DNA from: Parus major
Taxonomy: Eukaryota > Chordata > Aves > Passeriformes > Paridae
NCBI RefSeq assembly: GCF_001522545.3
Contig: NC_031770.1
Span: forward strand, 93,348,851-93,412,850
Direction of reading: 5' to 3'
Length of the DNA: 64,000 nucleotides
This document shows positions 53,481 to 64,000 of the stretch, one piece after another (position 1 is the stretch's first letter; each line of letters begins with the position of its first letter). A program made the translations under genes and the position numbers. The notes under the pieces were generated by a model, which saw nothing but the letters and a program-made list of their open reading frames with translations, did not search any database and was not told where the DNA came from.

Positions 53481-55085
53481 TGCAGATGCACACAATCTAT
53501 CTATAACTACTCTGTCATTTTAAGATCTGTCCAAATCTCTAGGATGAGGCAGTCAGCACTGGAATGGTGACCTAGGAGGTACTTCTCATCAATCTAAAGT
53601 ACTTTTAGAACTTCCTGTGCTGTGTTTTAAAAATTTAAAAGTCCAAAATGAGCCCCATTATTCCAGCAGGAGACTGGAGCAGGTGTCTTGTCACCCTGAC
53701 TACTATAATCTACTACTGGAATCCCTACTGCAATCTGCACAGGTTCAACTGCCTCTTACTGTCACACCATCTCCAAAGTTAAATATGTAATTCCAAACAC
53801 ATTTAAAGTAATTCCTAATATTAAAGACTTGTACTTTCAATTATATTAAGATCAAAATGAGAGAAATATAGTGTAGAAAGCATTAACTCTACACAGCGAA
53901 GGCAGACAATTCAGAGAAATCTGATACCACAAATGCCCATCTAAATGCACCTGTGCCTACCTTTGAAGTTTCCCCTTTCAAAGCGAGTCTTTACCCTACA
54001 TATTGAGCTACATACTAAAGGCTTATTCCGCTGTAATGAAAGTTCTGTTATTCTTGACACAGATTCTTCAGAAAATGTTCAGGCTTTTCACAGTAGACGC
54101 CAATTCTGACTACCTGCTTTTCTAATATTAATTTTGCAAAACATTACTACCTGGAAGGACTCCCCTGATATGAAAAATACTCAAAGATAACATCATTAAG
54201 GAACATGTTATTTCTAGCAGGAATTAGCTTATCCTGCTAAACAGCCTAGGTTTTTTGAAGGAAAATTAAAAATCCTCACACTGACATACAACTTGTCCTA
54301 AAAATCACAGAAAGATGACACAAGAACAACTAATTTATGTTAATGAGAATATGAGTAATATGAGTATTTTACAAGATTTCTCAAACTTTGCTTGCTCTTT
54401 ACTGTCCACATAACACTACCCATATCTGATCTTTCAGCTGTAAAATGAAAGAAGTCTTACTAACTAGAAGGCTCTGTTACAGTGCAACACAGTAAAAGCA
54501 AGATTATGTAATCACAAACATTAAAGATAATGCCCTACTGAAATTAAAATCATCCTGTAAGACAACACATGCTTCATGGTAAACCTCAAAACAAGGGTAA
54601 AACACACTCTGGATGAAGTTTTAAACGTTCCTCCAAGCTTCATATGGGATAGATGTAAAAATATTAAAAATACAGAGCTCTACACCAATGTGGTAGGAAA
54701 AAATGTAGCAATTATTTCTCATTAGACATGTATTGATTACCATGGCAGCATTAAGAACACTAACTTCAGACCAGTCCCTCACAATTTTTCATAAGATCAA
54801 TTTAATAAAAGTAGACAGAGTAACTCTTTCCACATGGCACTTGTCATTGCAATTCTGAGTATTGAGGTTATCAGATATCAAGAAATAAGGCAAGATTAAG
54901 AACAACTTTAGAATTTAACACAGATTTTATATGGAAGTTTTATACATTATTTTAAAGTTAGATATTAGTTATCCAATCACCTTTCACATGAGAAAGGTGA
55001 TAAGATGACCATAGTATTTTTCCTTGCAGATGATTACCAGTAGCTGTTTGAACTTATTTCTGATGATCTGTTCTAAAGCTCTTAC

Positions 55086-55229
55086 CTTCCAAAACAGAAT
55101 GCTACAGTGTCGACAGAAATGTAAGGTGTCCCCGTACTGTTCCTTTATTGGGTAATATTTCTGAAGTGCAAAGTACATCAGCTTCCAGTCAATGTGACCT
55201 TTCTCTGATGGAATCAAATGCCTACAAAA
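55086..55229 (-). CDS. FBXO25: FBXO25 coding exon, post-F-box region (48 residues)
   Basis: 144 bp, exactly 48 codons, between acceptor ATGTCTAG and donor AAG|GTAAGA on the - strand. The product starts FCRHLIPSEKGHIDWKLMYF, continues ALQKYYPIKEQYGDTLHF and ends CRHCSILFWK. The run matches FBXO25 with a few conservative changes. The Cys/His-rich CRHCSILFW segment is shared with the paralogue FBXO32 (atrogin-1), where it forms part of the C-terminal substrate-side region. Entry and exit are both phase 0. Confidence 0.96.
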
Positions 55230-57040
55230 CTAGACATAAAATTAATATCTTCCTTTAAAATTGTTGTAGTCAATTCAGGCAAAGGACAGGGGAAGGTGGG
55301 GGGAAGGTAGTTAAACTGAAATTTTGTAACTAAAATTCTTTGAAGTTAGTATTATGACATCATACATCTCTGCAAAGCAGTGAGAGAGATCTGGCCACAA
55401 AAAAGATGGAAGGCAACGACTAAAAATAGGAGAGTGCATATTTGCCAAGTAAAACTAGGCCATACACAGCTGATCTAATTCTACTGTCTCAAAATTATTC
55501 TAATTATAGGCAAGAAGCATTTAACAAAACAATATTTAGAGCTGTAAGCAATTAATTTTATCCTTTAAAAAAACCCAAACCACTCAGGAATGAGATTTAA
55601 AAGCATGATCATGCATTACAGATAGAGGTTTTCTGTCAAAGCCTTATGGATTTAAATAAAGCTCTTCCTTTAATTTTAAAAGCATACATACATTTGTTTT
55701 TCACATTTGGTTGGGATCTTTCTAGAAGGATAGCAATAGTTAGCGATTGATGTACTTCTTGACAACTTAATCTTCATGTAAAGATTAGCTGCTACACAAC
55801 AGGTATTCCTCCCCAGCTTGAGAGACAGACAAGGTTTATTAAGTATGTATTATAAAAGACTTCTGTTACACTCAGTGTGATTAATGCTAGTACATTGAGG
55901 GCTTTCTTCATTCAGAAGACAATTCCTGAATGGGGAGAGAATAGCACTGCCTTTCTGATTACAGCTACACTTCACTTTGTTTCATAACAACTCTCATTTT
56001 TTCCAAAAGTGCTCATCAGATATCAATTATGTTTTCGTGGTTGTTTCAATGGCCCAACAAACACAGCAGAGGACAGAAAAAAACAACCTAACATTATTCT
56101 GTGGCTTATTAAGCCAGTACACTTTTAAAGAGAAGAAGCAGAATTTGCTATGGGAATATTGTTAGATAATAACTTAGTAAGAAATTGAATGTGAACATTC
56201 AGGAACACACTGGAAACACTGTGTAAAAGAGTACTTTATGGGGCACAAGGACAGGTAATTTCTCTGAAACCCTTAAGGATCTTTTTCCCTGCATTACCCT
56301 AGTATGAGAAGTTACTTTCCAACCAGTTTTGCCACTGTTCAATAGAGTTTACCTCATCTACCTTCAAAATCCACTCAACTGCTTTGTTATCTTTGTAACT
56401 TCACCTTGTATTCTTTTGGGCAGCTTCTGAAGATGGATTTTCAGTTTACTTTTGTCTGTCTAGTTTTTCTACAGTTAATTCTACAACCTTTTATTTGACA
56501 AAAAAAAATATTATTTGGGTCAATGGTGCATGAGTAAACTGAGCTTCAGTTCTGTCTTCCCCACTACAGTAGTACTTAATCTGGTAGTCACCAAGCAACT
56601 TCAACCTATTGCACTTAAGAATAGGCACTTTGGCTTCCTCAGTACAGAATGTACTGGGTTTCAAAAATCCTTCCTCCAGCTCTGATAAGGTACTTTCTAC
56701 TTTCTTAGGTTTATTTTCACCTACTCTGATTTTTTTCCCAGCATTTATTAATGTCAGAAAATGAAGACAGTTCTGGAGTCATTCCTGGATTAATTTAATG
56801 CTCTTTATGAGGAAGTGACAGCAAAGTACTGTTTCTATTTCTGTTATTAATTTCAAAGCATTTGTTCTAGTCTTAGCAAAAATTCAATTTGGCTTCTCCA
56901 GAATTTTCATGTAACTTAGAAGTTTGAGCAACTTGTCTGCCTACCTTAGCTGGTAAATCAAGCTCTACTACAGAGGAACACTTTCAAGGTATCCTTCACA
57001 ACACTGGTTAGGCAGTTTTTAAAAAAGCCCATCTTGCAAC

Positions 57041-57150
57041 CATTGTGCAGTAATCGTGAATATTCTCTGTATTTGGAGCTTGAATCCTCCTAAATATTGC
57101 ATTCAGTATGTCTGTGAGTTTAGGATAACTATGGGGCTGTTTCCCAAGGA
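57041..57150 (+). repeat. Inverted repeat, left arm
   Basis: 110 bp, from CATTGTGCAGTAATCGTGAA to GGGGCTGTTTCCCAAGGA, that reappears as a reverse complement at 57251-57360. By eye the arms differ by three substitutions and one single-base indel. Weaker similarity continues outwards for about 25 bp on each side. A third, diverged copy in the same orientation as this arm lies in the spacer at about 57151-57241. Confidence 0.93.
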
Positions 57151-57250
57151 GAAGTAATTCTCTGGATAGAGGATATTCCTCCAGAATATTGCATTTAGTA
57201 TGAATAGAATAACTCACAATAATAAGGCTGTTTCCTTAGGATGGTACATA

Positions 57251-57360
57251 TCCTGGGAAACAGCCCCATAGTTATCCTAAACTCACAGACATACTGAATG
57301 CAATATTTAGGAGGAATCAAGCCCCAAATACAGAGAATATTCACAATTACTGCACAATGA
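57251..57360 (-). repeat. Inverted repeat, right arm
   Basis: Reverse-complement partner of the arm at 57041-57150, starting TCCTGGGAAACAGCCCCATA and ending TTACTGCACAATGA. It lies about 90 nt downstream, in the FBXO25 transcript, of the donor site of the F-box exon. The FBXO25 pre-mRNA could therefore fold into a long, nearly perfect hairpin there. Confidence 0.93.
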
Positions 57361-57450
57361 CACACCACCTTAAAAAGGGCAAGTTCATGCTCCATTATTA
57401 GCATATGATACCAAAAGGGCTACATTTATACAAATAATAAAATTTATTAC

Positions 57451-57633
57451 CTGTTTTTCTGCAAAATGGTATTGGCAGAGTTTTTTCCACAACTGTCTGT
57501 CTTCACTAAGCATGTACAAAGTTGGGGTCACTTGACCCAGAGTAATAATGTCCCAGCCATCAGAGAACCTGTACAAGATGTTATTCAGCATATGGAGAGG
57601 GAGATCGCTAAGTGTAAGTCCATTGTTGACTTG
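57451..57633 (-). CDS. FBXO25: FBXO25 coding exon with the F-box (61 residues)
   Basis: 183 bp, exactly 61 codons, between acceptor CTTATTTCCAG and donor CAG|GTAATA on the - strand. The F-box is plain: LTLSDLPLHMLNNILYRFSD, then GWDIITLGQVTPTLYMLSED and RQLWKKLCQYHFAEKQ. The LPLHMLNNIL and LWKKLC parts are the usual SKP1-contacting positions. FBXO25 is the substrate receptor of an SCF (SKP1-CUL1-RBX1) ubiquitin ligase, largely nuclear. Substrates reported in mammals include ELK1, HAX1 and cardiac transcription factors such as NKX2-5. Skipping this exon would keep the frame but delete the F-box. Confidence 0.97.
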
Positions 57634-59515
57634 CTGGAAATAAGAGTTGAAGACTTTTAGCTACAAAAACATGGCAGTATAGAGTACAAATAAGACTATT
57701 TACTTTAGAAGTATCTTAGGTCTTAGTTTAATTTTTTTTCAAATCATTGAGTAAAATCTATTGTTAATGCTTGCCTACAATTATTCTCTAACTGCTGTTG
57801 AAAATTTAAATGACTAATGGTACAGAAGCAACAAACTGTAAGCTTTATAACTCATAGCTTTCCTTCTGTTAAATAAACATATCCTAAATTCATTATTTTA
57901 ATCTCAATTAATTTTTGAAATACTTATGTTCTCTCAAAATAGTATTATGCAGTCTTGAAAACTATAATACAGTCAATTCCATCTCTAGTGTGCTAAAGCC
58001 TTAGCAATAAGAAAGGCATAAACCAATTATTTATAACTTACTGGATCACTACAGTTTCTCAATTTTTGCTAACAGACAAAACACATGTTAACCTGCCTTA
58101 AGACAATTAGAGTACAGAATAGAATACAGAATACGGGACTGAAGACCAGAGGTACAAAATGAAAGCATTTTAGAAGTCAGAGGCAGAAGAGAGTGGGATA
58201 ATTTCTGAAGTCTGGACAAAGTTCCCCTCATTTATAAATGAGAAGATCTGCTGAGGTGACAGATGAGAGCACTGAGAAAGTTTTCATTAAGACTATACAC
58301 CTCTGTGACCTGTGGTGGGGTAAGCTACAGCACAGCTCCTACTAAAGCTGGAGCCCACAGTGCCAGGTGGCAGAGGCCCAGCAGGCTGGAGGCAGCATCC
58401 CAGCTGGCAGGGAGGGAGCATGGGCAGCTGCCAGCCCCAGGGAACAGAGCTGCCCTGTCACAAGGTGGTGACAGCACAGCAGCCCTGCACTTCCTTCCCA
58501 GTCATTCACCTTGCTTATAGACCACACTCAGACCATCTGGTGCAAACACTACTGGGGCTGAGGAATGAGTGTGAGCACTACAGATGCAAGATTTGTCATG
58601 GGCTACTTCAGCCAGTGTAAAACAGCTCCAAGGGAAGTGTCAGGCTGGAAGGAAACAAGCCCAGCAGTAACTGCACTGTCTCAGAAGTGTCTGTGCTGTG
58701 GCTGCCTGGCACATGCAAACTGCTGAGACCAAGTTTCTCATTTCTCCTTTCTATTCCAAAAGTAGATGGTTTATTCAGATAACTAGCTCACACAGAAAGG
58801 ACAATCTCGAATTTTTATAGCTGAAAGCCAGTAGATAAAACACTTGTATGACTTTACATTGAGCAATATCTTATAGCATTTCTTCCTGGAGTAACCTAGA
58901 TAGATTAAAAAAACTGTCTGCTTATCATCTGAAGTTTTCACTATAAAACCCTGGAACAGTGCATACCACATGCTTTGAACACTGTCACATGAGAATCTGG
59001 ATGCTGAAGTCATTATCTTTTTTTTTTTTTACAAAAGCAACTGTGCTAATGAATAAATCTGTAAAACTGCTCCTTGAGTATTTTCTATCTATCTTTCTTT
59101 CTATCTTTCTTTCTTTCTGTTTTCTTGATACACCTCCAAAATGTCTTTTAGATTTTTATTTCTTCAGTTGCAGAAAATTTATTTTGGAACTAAAAACTGG
59201 GGCTTTTCCCCCATGTCTATCTGACAAACTAGATAGATTTTCTTTTTCCCAATCAAATAAATTTTAAAAAAATTATATCTCTACATGTCTACTACAAAGC
59301 AGAAGTACAGACATTGTAGTAGTTTTCATTAGAGAAAAGCTATTTAAACATTAGAAAGTTGATGACAAAGTTAATTTCACATTACTTCTTTATAACACAA
59401 ACCAAGTAAAACTGTTTAAAGTGTATTTGAAACTTGGTTCACTTACAAATCCTTACGCAATACTCAACACAATTCCCCTCCCCCAAATATTAATTAATAT
59501 GATTTAATAATATAC
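57634..59515 (-). other. FBXO25: FBXO25 intron (1.9 kb)
   Basis: The intron runs from donor GTATAT (59515 downwards) to acceptor CTTATTTCCAG. It holds a GC-richer patch at about 58335-58520 that I do not recognise, and a TCTT/TCTA microsatellite at 59083-59118. Confidence 0.9.
59083..59118. repeat. (TCTA/TCTT)n microsatellite
   Basis: Tetranucleotide tract of about nine imperfect TCTA and TCTT units in an FBXO25 intron. It is likely polymorphic. Confidence 0.85.
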
Positions 59516-59700
59516 CTTGTTCATTTGAAGATTTTTTAATTGTTGCTGCCACAGAAGGATAGTTTCTAGTCGACAAATCCAAATATTGATGTTGCCTACC
59601 AACACAGATTTTCCTACTCCCCTAATCAGTATACAGAGAGTAGAACTCAGATCCTGCAGAAGATCTTTGATCAACCGTGGATTATACTGGTCTTCCATAA
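59516..59700 (-). CDS. FBXO25: FBXO25 coding exon before the F-box
   Basis: 185 bp between acceptor TGTTTTCCAG and donor AAG|GTATAT on the - strand. It completes a split Val codon, then reads MEDQYNPRLIKDLLQDLSST, LCILIRGVGKSVLVGNINIW and ICRLETILLWQQQLKNLQMN, ending in K. This is the most strongly conserved central part of FBXO25. The phase agrees exactly with the exons on both sides. The helical, leucine-rich run is shared with FBXO32. Confidence 0.97.
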
Positions 59701-60417
59701 CTGGAAAACAAAACAAAGCCAATACAATTTTGGTTGACAGAGTTAACCAAGCAAATAGCTCAAGCCAATCAACACTTTTTTTTTTTAGATAAATTAATTA
59801 CAAATCAATTGCTTGTGTACAAATAACTGCCCTAATTCCCACCATGACATTCATTGGTGCTGTTCGTTACATGCAAGATCAATAATAAACAATTTCACAG
59901 GCAAAAATTCATGCTATGCATTTAATAAACTTAATGCTAAACAGGTAGTTATAAATCCAATTTCTTTGGTTCAAAGCAGACAGTATAACATCTCCACTTA
60001 GTGTAGTTACCAGAAAAAAATAAAAATCAATATAATGTAATGGCTTTTTCCTTAAAATACTTAAAACATATGTTTTTTGAGTCTCAGTACATCATGCAAA
60101 CTTAAACCCAAGCATTTTATTAACCTAAAAGCTTTCACATTTTGTGAAGTGCATAATTTAACAGTAAGCAATAGTTTTCAAATAGAATCTAAATGTCAAT
60201 TTCTCTAATGTCTTTCAATAGACTTAACTCAATAACTAAGAGAAAACAACTTACTGCAATCATGCGATGGGAGGTATGAAACCTGGCACTAATTAAGTAT
60301 GCTATTGCTATGATTTACAATGTAAAAATGGTAATAAAACTAACAAAAAACCACAGTCAATAGCTTAGGTACAGCAATTAAATCTGAATAGTCAGATTAC
60401 AAACCCTTCGGTCTTAC
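59701..60417 (-). other. FBXO25: FBXO25 intron (0.7 kb)
   Basis: A short AT-rich intron from donor GTAAGA (60417 downwards) to acceptor TGTTTTCCAG. Nothing else is recognised in it. Confidence 0.9.
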
Positions 60418-60511
60418 CCTTCTGCACAATTTTGTCCAAAATGTTAAAGTAGTTCTTCTGTGCTGCACCACTCAGTGAAGTTAACTGGGATTTTGCAATT
60501 AACTGCAAAAG
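60418..60511 (-). CDS. FBXO25: FBXO25 coding exon (31 residues plus 1 base)
   Basis: 94 bp between acceptor TTGTCATAG and donor AAGG|GTAAGA on the - strand. The product reads [20 protein letters not shown] then [11 protein letters not shown], leaving one base of the next Val codon. Its polypyrimidine tract is weak (TTTTTTGTCATAG), but the protein match and phase are clear on both sides. It is too short to stand out as an open frame. Confidence 0.95.
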
Positions 60512-63500
60512 CTATGACAAAAAATTATAAGTCAGAAGAATGACAGAAGTAAAGGATGGTTTTAAATGCACACAGTGCAATACACTCACCTACAACAGCC
60601 TGCATTGGCATTTTGTGAAAATATGACTACAGACTTCAGAAGACAAAGCAAGACATGTGGAAAGCTTTAAGAATTCTCATTGGAATCCCATGAACAATTT
60701 CTGGAGGATGTACATTTTCAAAATACTGTACAAATACTTATCTCTGGTGCTTATCTCTGACAAATCACATGATATACAGACTTTGAGCTGCAGTGAAGCA
60801 ACAAAGAGAGTCTGTTTTGGGGGCTCACAAATACAGATGTGACCCTAGATGTTGCTATGTCCTGAAGTCCCTGACAGATATAGTGGCCAGGAACATCACT
60901 CTGAACTGATACCAGCTACCAGAATTACAGCTTCTGAGTGAAAGTATACTGGTCAAACTGAAGTGTGATGGATTTTCATTCAAGGAGAAGAAATACTCTA
61001 TTTTGCCTAAATTAAGGAAAAAACAATTTCTGTATTTGACCTACATGCAGGTCTCTAGTAGAATAAACCACAATGATCTAATAGTGAGCAGTGTACAAAC
61101 CATGTCAGTAACTTTTTCTTAACTATTATAGTAAGGATGTCCTAGCTGTCCACACATCACTGAAACCACTGTGAGCAAAAAAAGTGACAAGAACAGTGGC
61201 AATGGTTTAGGCCAAAATAATCAAAACAGCTTAAGTTCTTGCCACACATGAATGCCAAGCTATAGCTATTAGAGGCAGCCCTTGCTCCATTCTGGCACAT
61301 TTGCTTTTACATTTCAGATTAAGTTTTGTAGCTGATAAGAACCATTACCTCTTCAACAAGAAACAGTCTCTTATTATGAGAGACTTTGATGCTGTGACAC
61401 CATTGCAATGTTTAGAGGTGTGGCACTGAGCTTTGCAATTGCACTTCATGACAATGAGTTCAGAACAAGTGTTTCCAACACACTCAAAAGGGAAAGAATG
61501 GAGCAGAAAACAGCATTCCCTACAGAGTGCTCAAGTGTAGGGTAGCATAAAGTGTTGGCACAGAGGATGAAAAAAACTAAGCTTGCCAAAAATTATATTG
61601 TGTCTTCATTTCTAAAACACCAATTTGACACTTCACTCAACATTCATTTTCCTTGGGAGGAAGAAAGAATACACCTGCTCTCTCCCTGGTTTAATGTTAC
61701 TTCTGGCTCCTCTACACGATTTCTGACAAAACATTATGTACTATGAAAGGAAGAAATAACTGTCCTGATGTATTTAAATACAAGCAACCTAGTCTTGAAA
61801 ACTGTATAAATAGAAATCAGAATCTCTTTCTTGGCTTCAAAGCCTATTAGCTAGATTAATAATTTAGAACACACCTAGAAGTCTCTGGTAGTCTGCCAGT
61901 TCAAGCAGGTAGGTACTTTTTCCTTGATTAATTTAAAACAAAAAAATCAGTTATGTCAATCAGCCTAAAGATCAAATCAAACAAACAAATTCCATGCAGA
62001 GTCATGGCTTATGTTGTCCACTAAAAATTGTAACTTTGAATGGATCATCAAAACCCACCCATATCAAATTCAACATATCAGAATTTAACAGCTACAAAGT
62101 TATCAATACATTACAGTACCAACAAATACAAAAAAACTAACTCATCCTACCTTCTTCCCTCCTCTGCCCATCCTAAAAGGGTCCTGGATAGATATCAATA
62201 TTAACTTTTAATAATGAAAGGCATATTTTTAGTTAGTTGGAGAATCATCTTGATGGTCTAGGATCAAAGAAGAGCTAGAGTAGGGTTTTGTCTTTAAAAA
62301 CAGTATTCCTGATTTATACCTTGCTATCAACAAACAGCCACCACCTCAGGGGAACTGATGCAAGGTGTGATTAAAGTTTTGTATTAGTAAAACAATTCTA
62401 AATTTTAAAAATTCCAAATAAATTCTAAAACATTTAAAGGATTTTGAAAGTCTATCTACTATTTTAAATTCACCCAGATTTCTTAGGGTCTGCTAGTAGC
62501 AGAATAATGGTTTGGATTGCAAAGCCAAATTTCTGAATTTTAAAGTACTGCTCCTTTCTCAATGATCTTAAGCCTGGCTGACTAAACCAGCATTTTATAT
62601 TTCTTGGTGAACAGAAGAAAAACTGGTCAACATGCTTATGCTGGACTTTGCACTTTGACTTGATCAACTGTTTTGAGCAACCCAGTTTAGGCACTGCAGC
62701 ATCTAAAACAAATGCAAAATTCTAGATCTGCATTCCTTTTACCTGCTTGCTGTTCAAGTGAGGCACCCAAAAGAGACACCGTTAATACCTAATCACCTTT
62801 TTTAAGTGCTTTGTTCTTTCTTCTTTCTAGTGTTCAAGGCTGAAAAGTCTTGGGAAGGATCAGAGCTCTTGATTTTGCTCCCAAAACAGCATTAAAAAGT
62901 AATGCTCTAAACCACAACACATACATGTACCAAAAAAAACCCAAACCCTGCAAGGGGAACAAGGCAAATACCCTAACCACTAGCCTGGAAGCAAATCTTT
63001 TCTGCTTTGTTTCCACATCGCTTGTTTTTCTGAAAGTACAATACATTGCCTCAGCTTCATGGGGATGGACAGAATGTGTTTTCTCTCCAAATAGTCCACA
63101 GCCTAGTGGCAAGGGTGTTCTCCTGGTATGTTTATTTAATTTTTATTTGTGTCTTTTCAAGTTCTGGATGCATTCCAATAAATACAATACTTGTGAACAG
63201 CCTCACCACTGAATAGAACTCTAGTCCTGATATGACTCACATTTTGAGCTTCTCTAGGAGTTGGGACAAGCACTTTACTACCTCAAGTTAGACAATAAAA
63301 TAAACCTGGGGCTAGAAAGAGATCAGAATCCCCAAAAAAGGCATTTCCAAGTGGGCAGCTGGTGAGGCATTGAGGTAATTAAGGCTGGAGTCTCAAGTTT
63401 TAAGGAATGCTAACAAAGGCAAACGCAGAGGTATCTTGTCCTTGATTAAAAAAAAACCAAAAAACTGCAATGAATCACAGGACAGATAAGAAGCTGCAAA

Positions 63501-63941
63501 AATACAGAAATAGAAAAATATTTGCACATCAAGTATTCTTCTGGAAATTGTTATTTGAAACGTATTTGAGATGCAGCAAATTATATTTAAGATTAGTAAC
63601 ACTTTGCTATTTTTGTTTGTATAGAAATTGTTTTAGCTTTAAAGAGTTCATTACCCAGACTGATGAATAAATGAAGCTACCACCAGTGTTTCCCTCTAAA
63701 TAACAAAGCACATTGGCCATCACCATCCTCCTCAAGCTGTAGCTTTCAGACATCCACATGAGCTTTCACCAAAGAAAATTTACTCAGTTTAAAGTTGCTA
63801 CTGGCGTTATAAATTACATATGATCAGGATATTTATACAATTACAAATCATTACCTGTTCAGTGCAAAAATATTCTTTTTGTAGACACAGGCACATCAGC
63901 AAATGCATTCTTATAATATGTATATCAAATAAAGAGCTTAC
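60512..63941 (-). other. FBXO25: FBXO25 intron (3.4 kb)
   Basis: The intron runs from donor GTAAGC (63941 downwards) to acceptor TTGTCATAG. It is AT-rich with short open frames only, none resembling a known protein. No transposable element is recognised. Confidence 0.88.
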
Positions 63942-64000
63942 TTTGACCACATAATTGAACCTCCTGATGTCCTGAATCGCACTTGAAAAGTCTAAGCGGT
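63942..64000 (-). CDS. FBXO25: FBXO25 coding exon, cut by the window edge
   Basis: The last 59 bases of the window hold the 3' part of a further exon on the - strand: two bases of an Asn codon, then RLDFSSAIQDIRRFNYVVK, ending AAA|GTAAGC. It joins the next exon at phase 0. Together the exons in the window give about 250 C-terminal residues of a protein of roughly 360. The N-terminal exons and promoter lie beyond 64,000. Confidence 0.94.

Larger units (their letters stand above)
48437..55085 (-). other. FBXO25: FBXO25 last intron (6.6 kb)
   Basis: The intron is bounded by donor GTAAGA (reading down from 55085) and acceptor TTTTTCAG. It is AT-rich, with an extremely AT-rich, partly palindromic stretch at about 50741-50820 and an old inverted CR1 at about 53.05-53.48 kb. 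No other gene is seen. Confidence 0.85.
55230..57450 (-). other. FBXO25: FBXO25 intron after the F-box exon (2.2 kb)
   Basis: The intron runs from donor GTAATA (57450 downwards) to acceptor ATGTCTAG. It contains the inverted repeat of 57.04-57.36 kb. The rest is AT-rich unique sequence with no recognisable gene. Confidence 0.9.

Noticed and set aside
57008..57404. Two overlapping minus-strand frames sharing a peptide segment
   Set aside because: Shared text reflects the repeat copies in the inverted-repeat locus, inside an FBXO25 intron.
1..64000. tRNA, rRNA or bacterial operon features
   Set aside because: No tRNA-like or rRNA-like segment was noticed. Spliced exons and CR1 repeats show nuclear vertebrate DNA.

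Overview
The window is nuclear DNA from a bird. It is AT-rich with long introns and one sharp CpG island. Its interspersed repeats are CR1 LINE fragments, some ending in the typical tandem ATTCTGTG tail. I see no Alu, B1/B2 or L1 sequence. The species cannot be resolved from what I can see. Two protein-coding genes are supported by codon-level matches and consensus splice sites. They face each other: TDRP on the + strand and FBXO25 on the - strand. The same convergent pair lies at human 8p23.3, so the microsynteny is conserved.

Layout. (1) 1-10.8 kb: AT-rich intergenic DNA with no recognisable gene. (2) 10.84-10.95 kb: a small CpG-rich, exon-like block of unknown identity. (3) 11.53-11.95 kb: a 12-bp-unit minisatellite containing about 18 CAGGTG E-boxes. 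(4) 12.0-12.8 kb: the TDRP CpG island and first coding exon. (5) 12.7-34.2 kb: TDRP intron 1 (21.5 kb), with CR1 fragments and a possible decayed coding stretch. (6) 34.16-36.84 kb: TDRP exons 2 and 3, then the 3'UTR to about 38.05 kb. (7) 38-47 kb: the gap between the two gene ends, with two CR1 copies. (8) 47.2-64.0 kb: the 3' part of FBXO25, from 3'UTR through five complete coding exons and one cut by the window edge. These encode about the last 250 residues, including the F-box.

TDRP is complete: 185 codons in three coding exons. Its product is a small nuclear protein linked to spermatogenesis. FBXO25 is partial because its N-terminal exons lie beyond 64,000. Its product is the substrate receptor of an SCF ubiquitin ligase. 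The two are neighbours, and nothing here shows a shared function.

No new multi-gene system is visible. The points most worth checking are a near-perfect 110-bp inverted repeat with a third diverged copy in its loop, starting about 90 nt after the donor of the FBXO25 F-box exon, and the E-box-bearing minisatellite next to the TDRP promoter. The exon-like CpG block and a second possible first exon upstream of TDRP come next.
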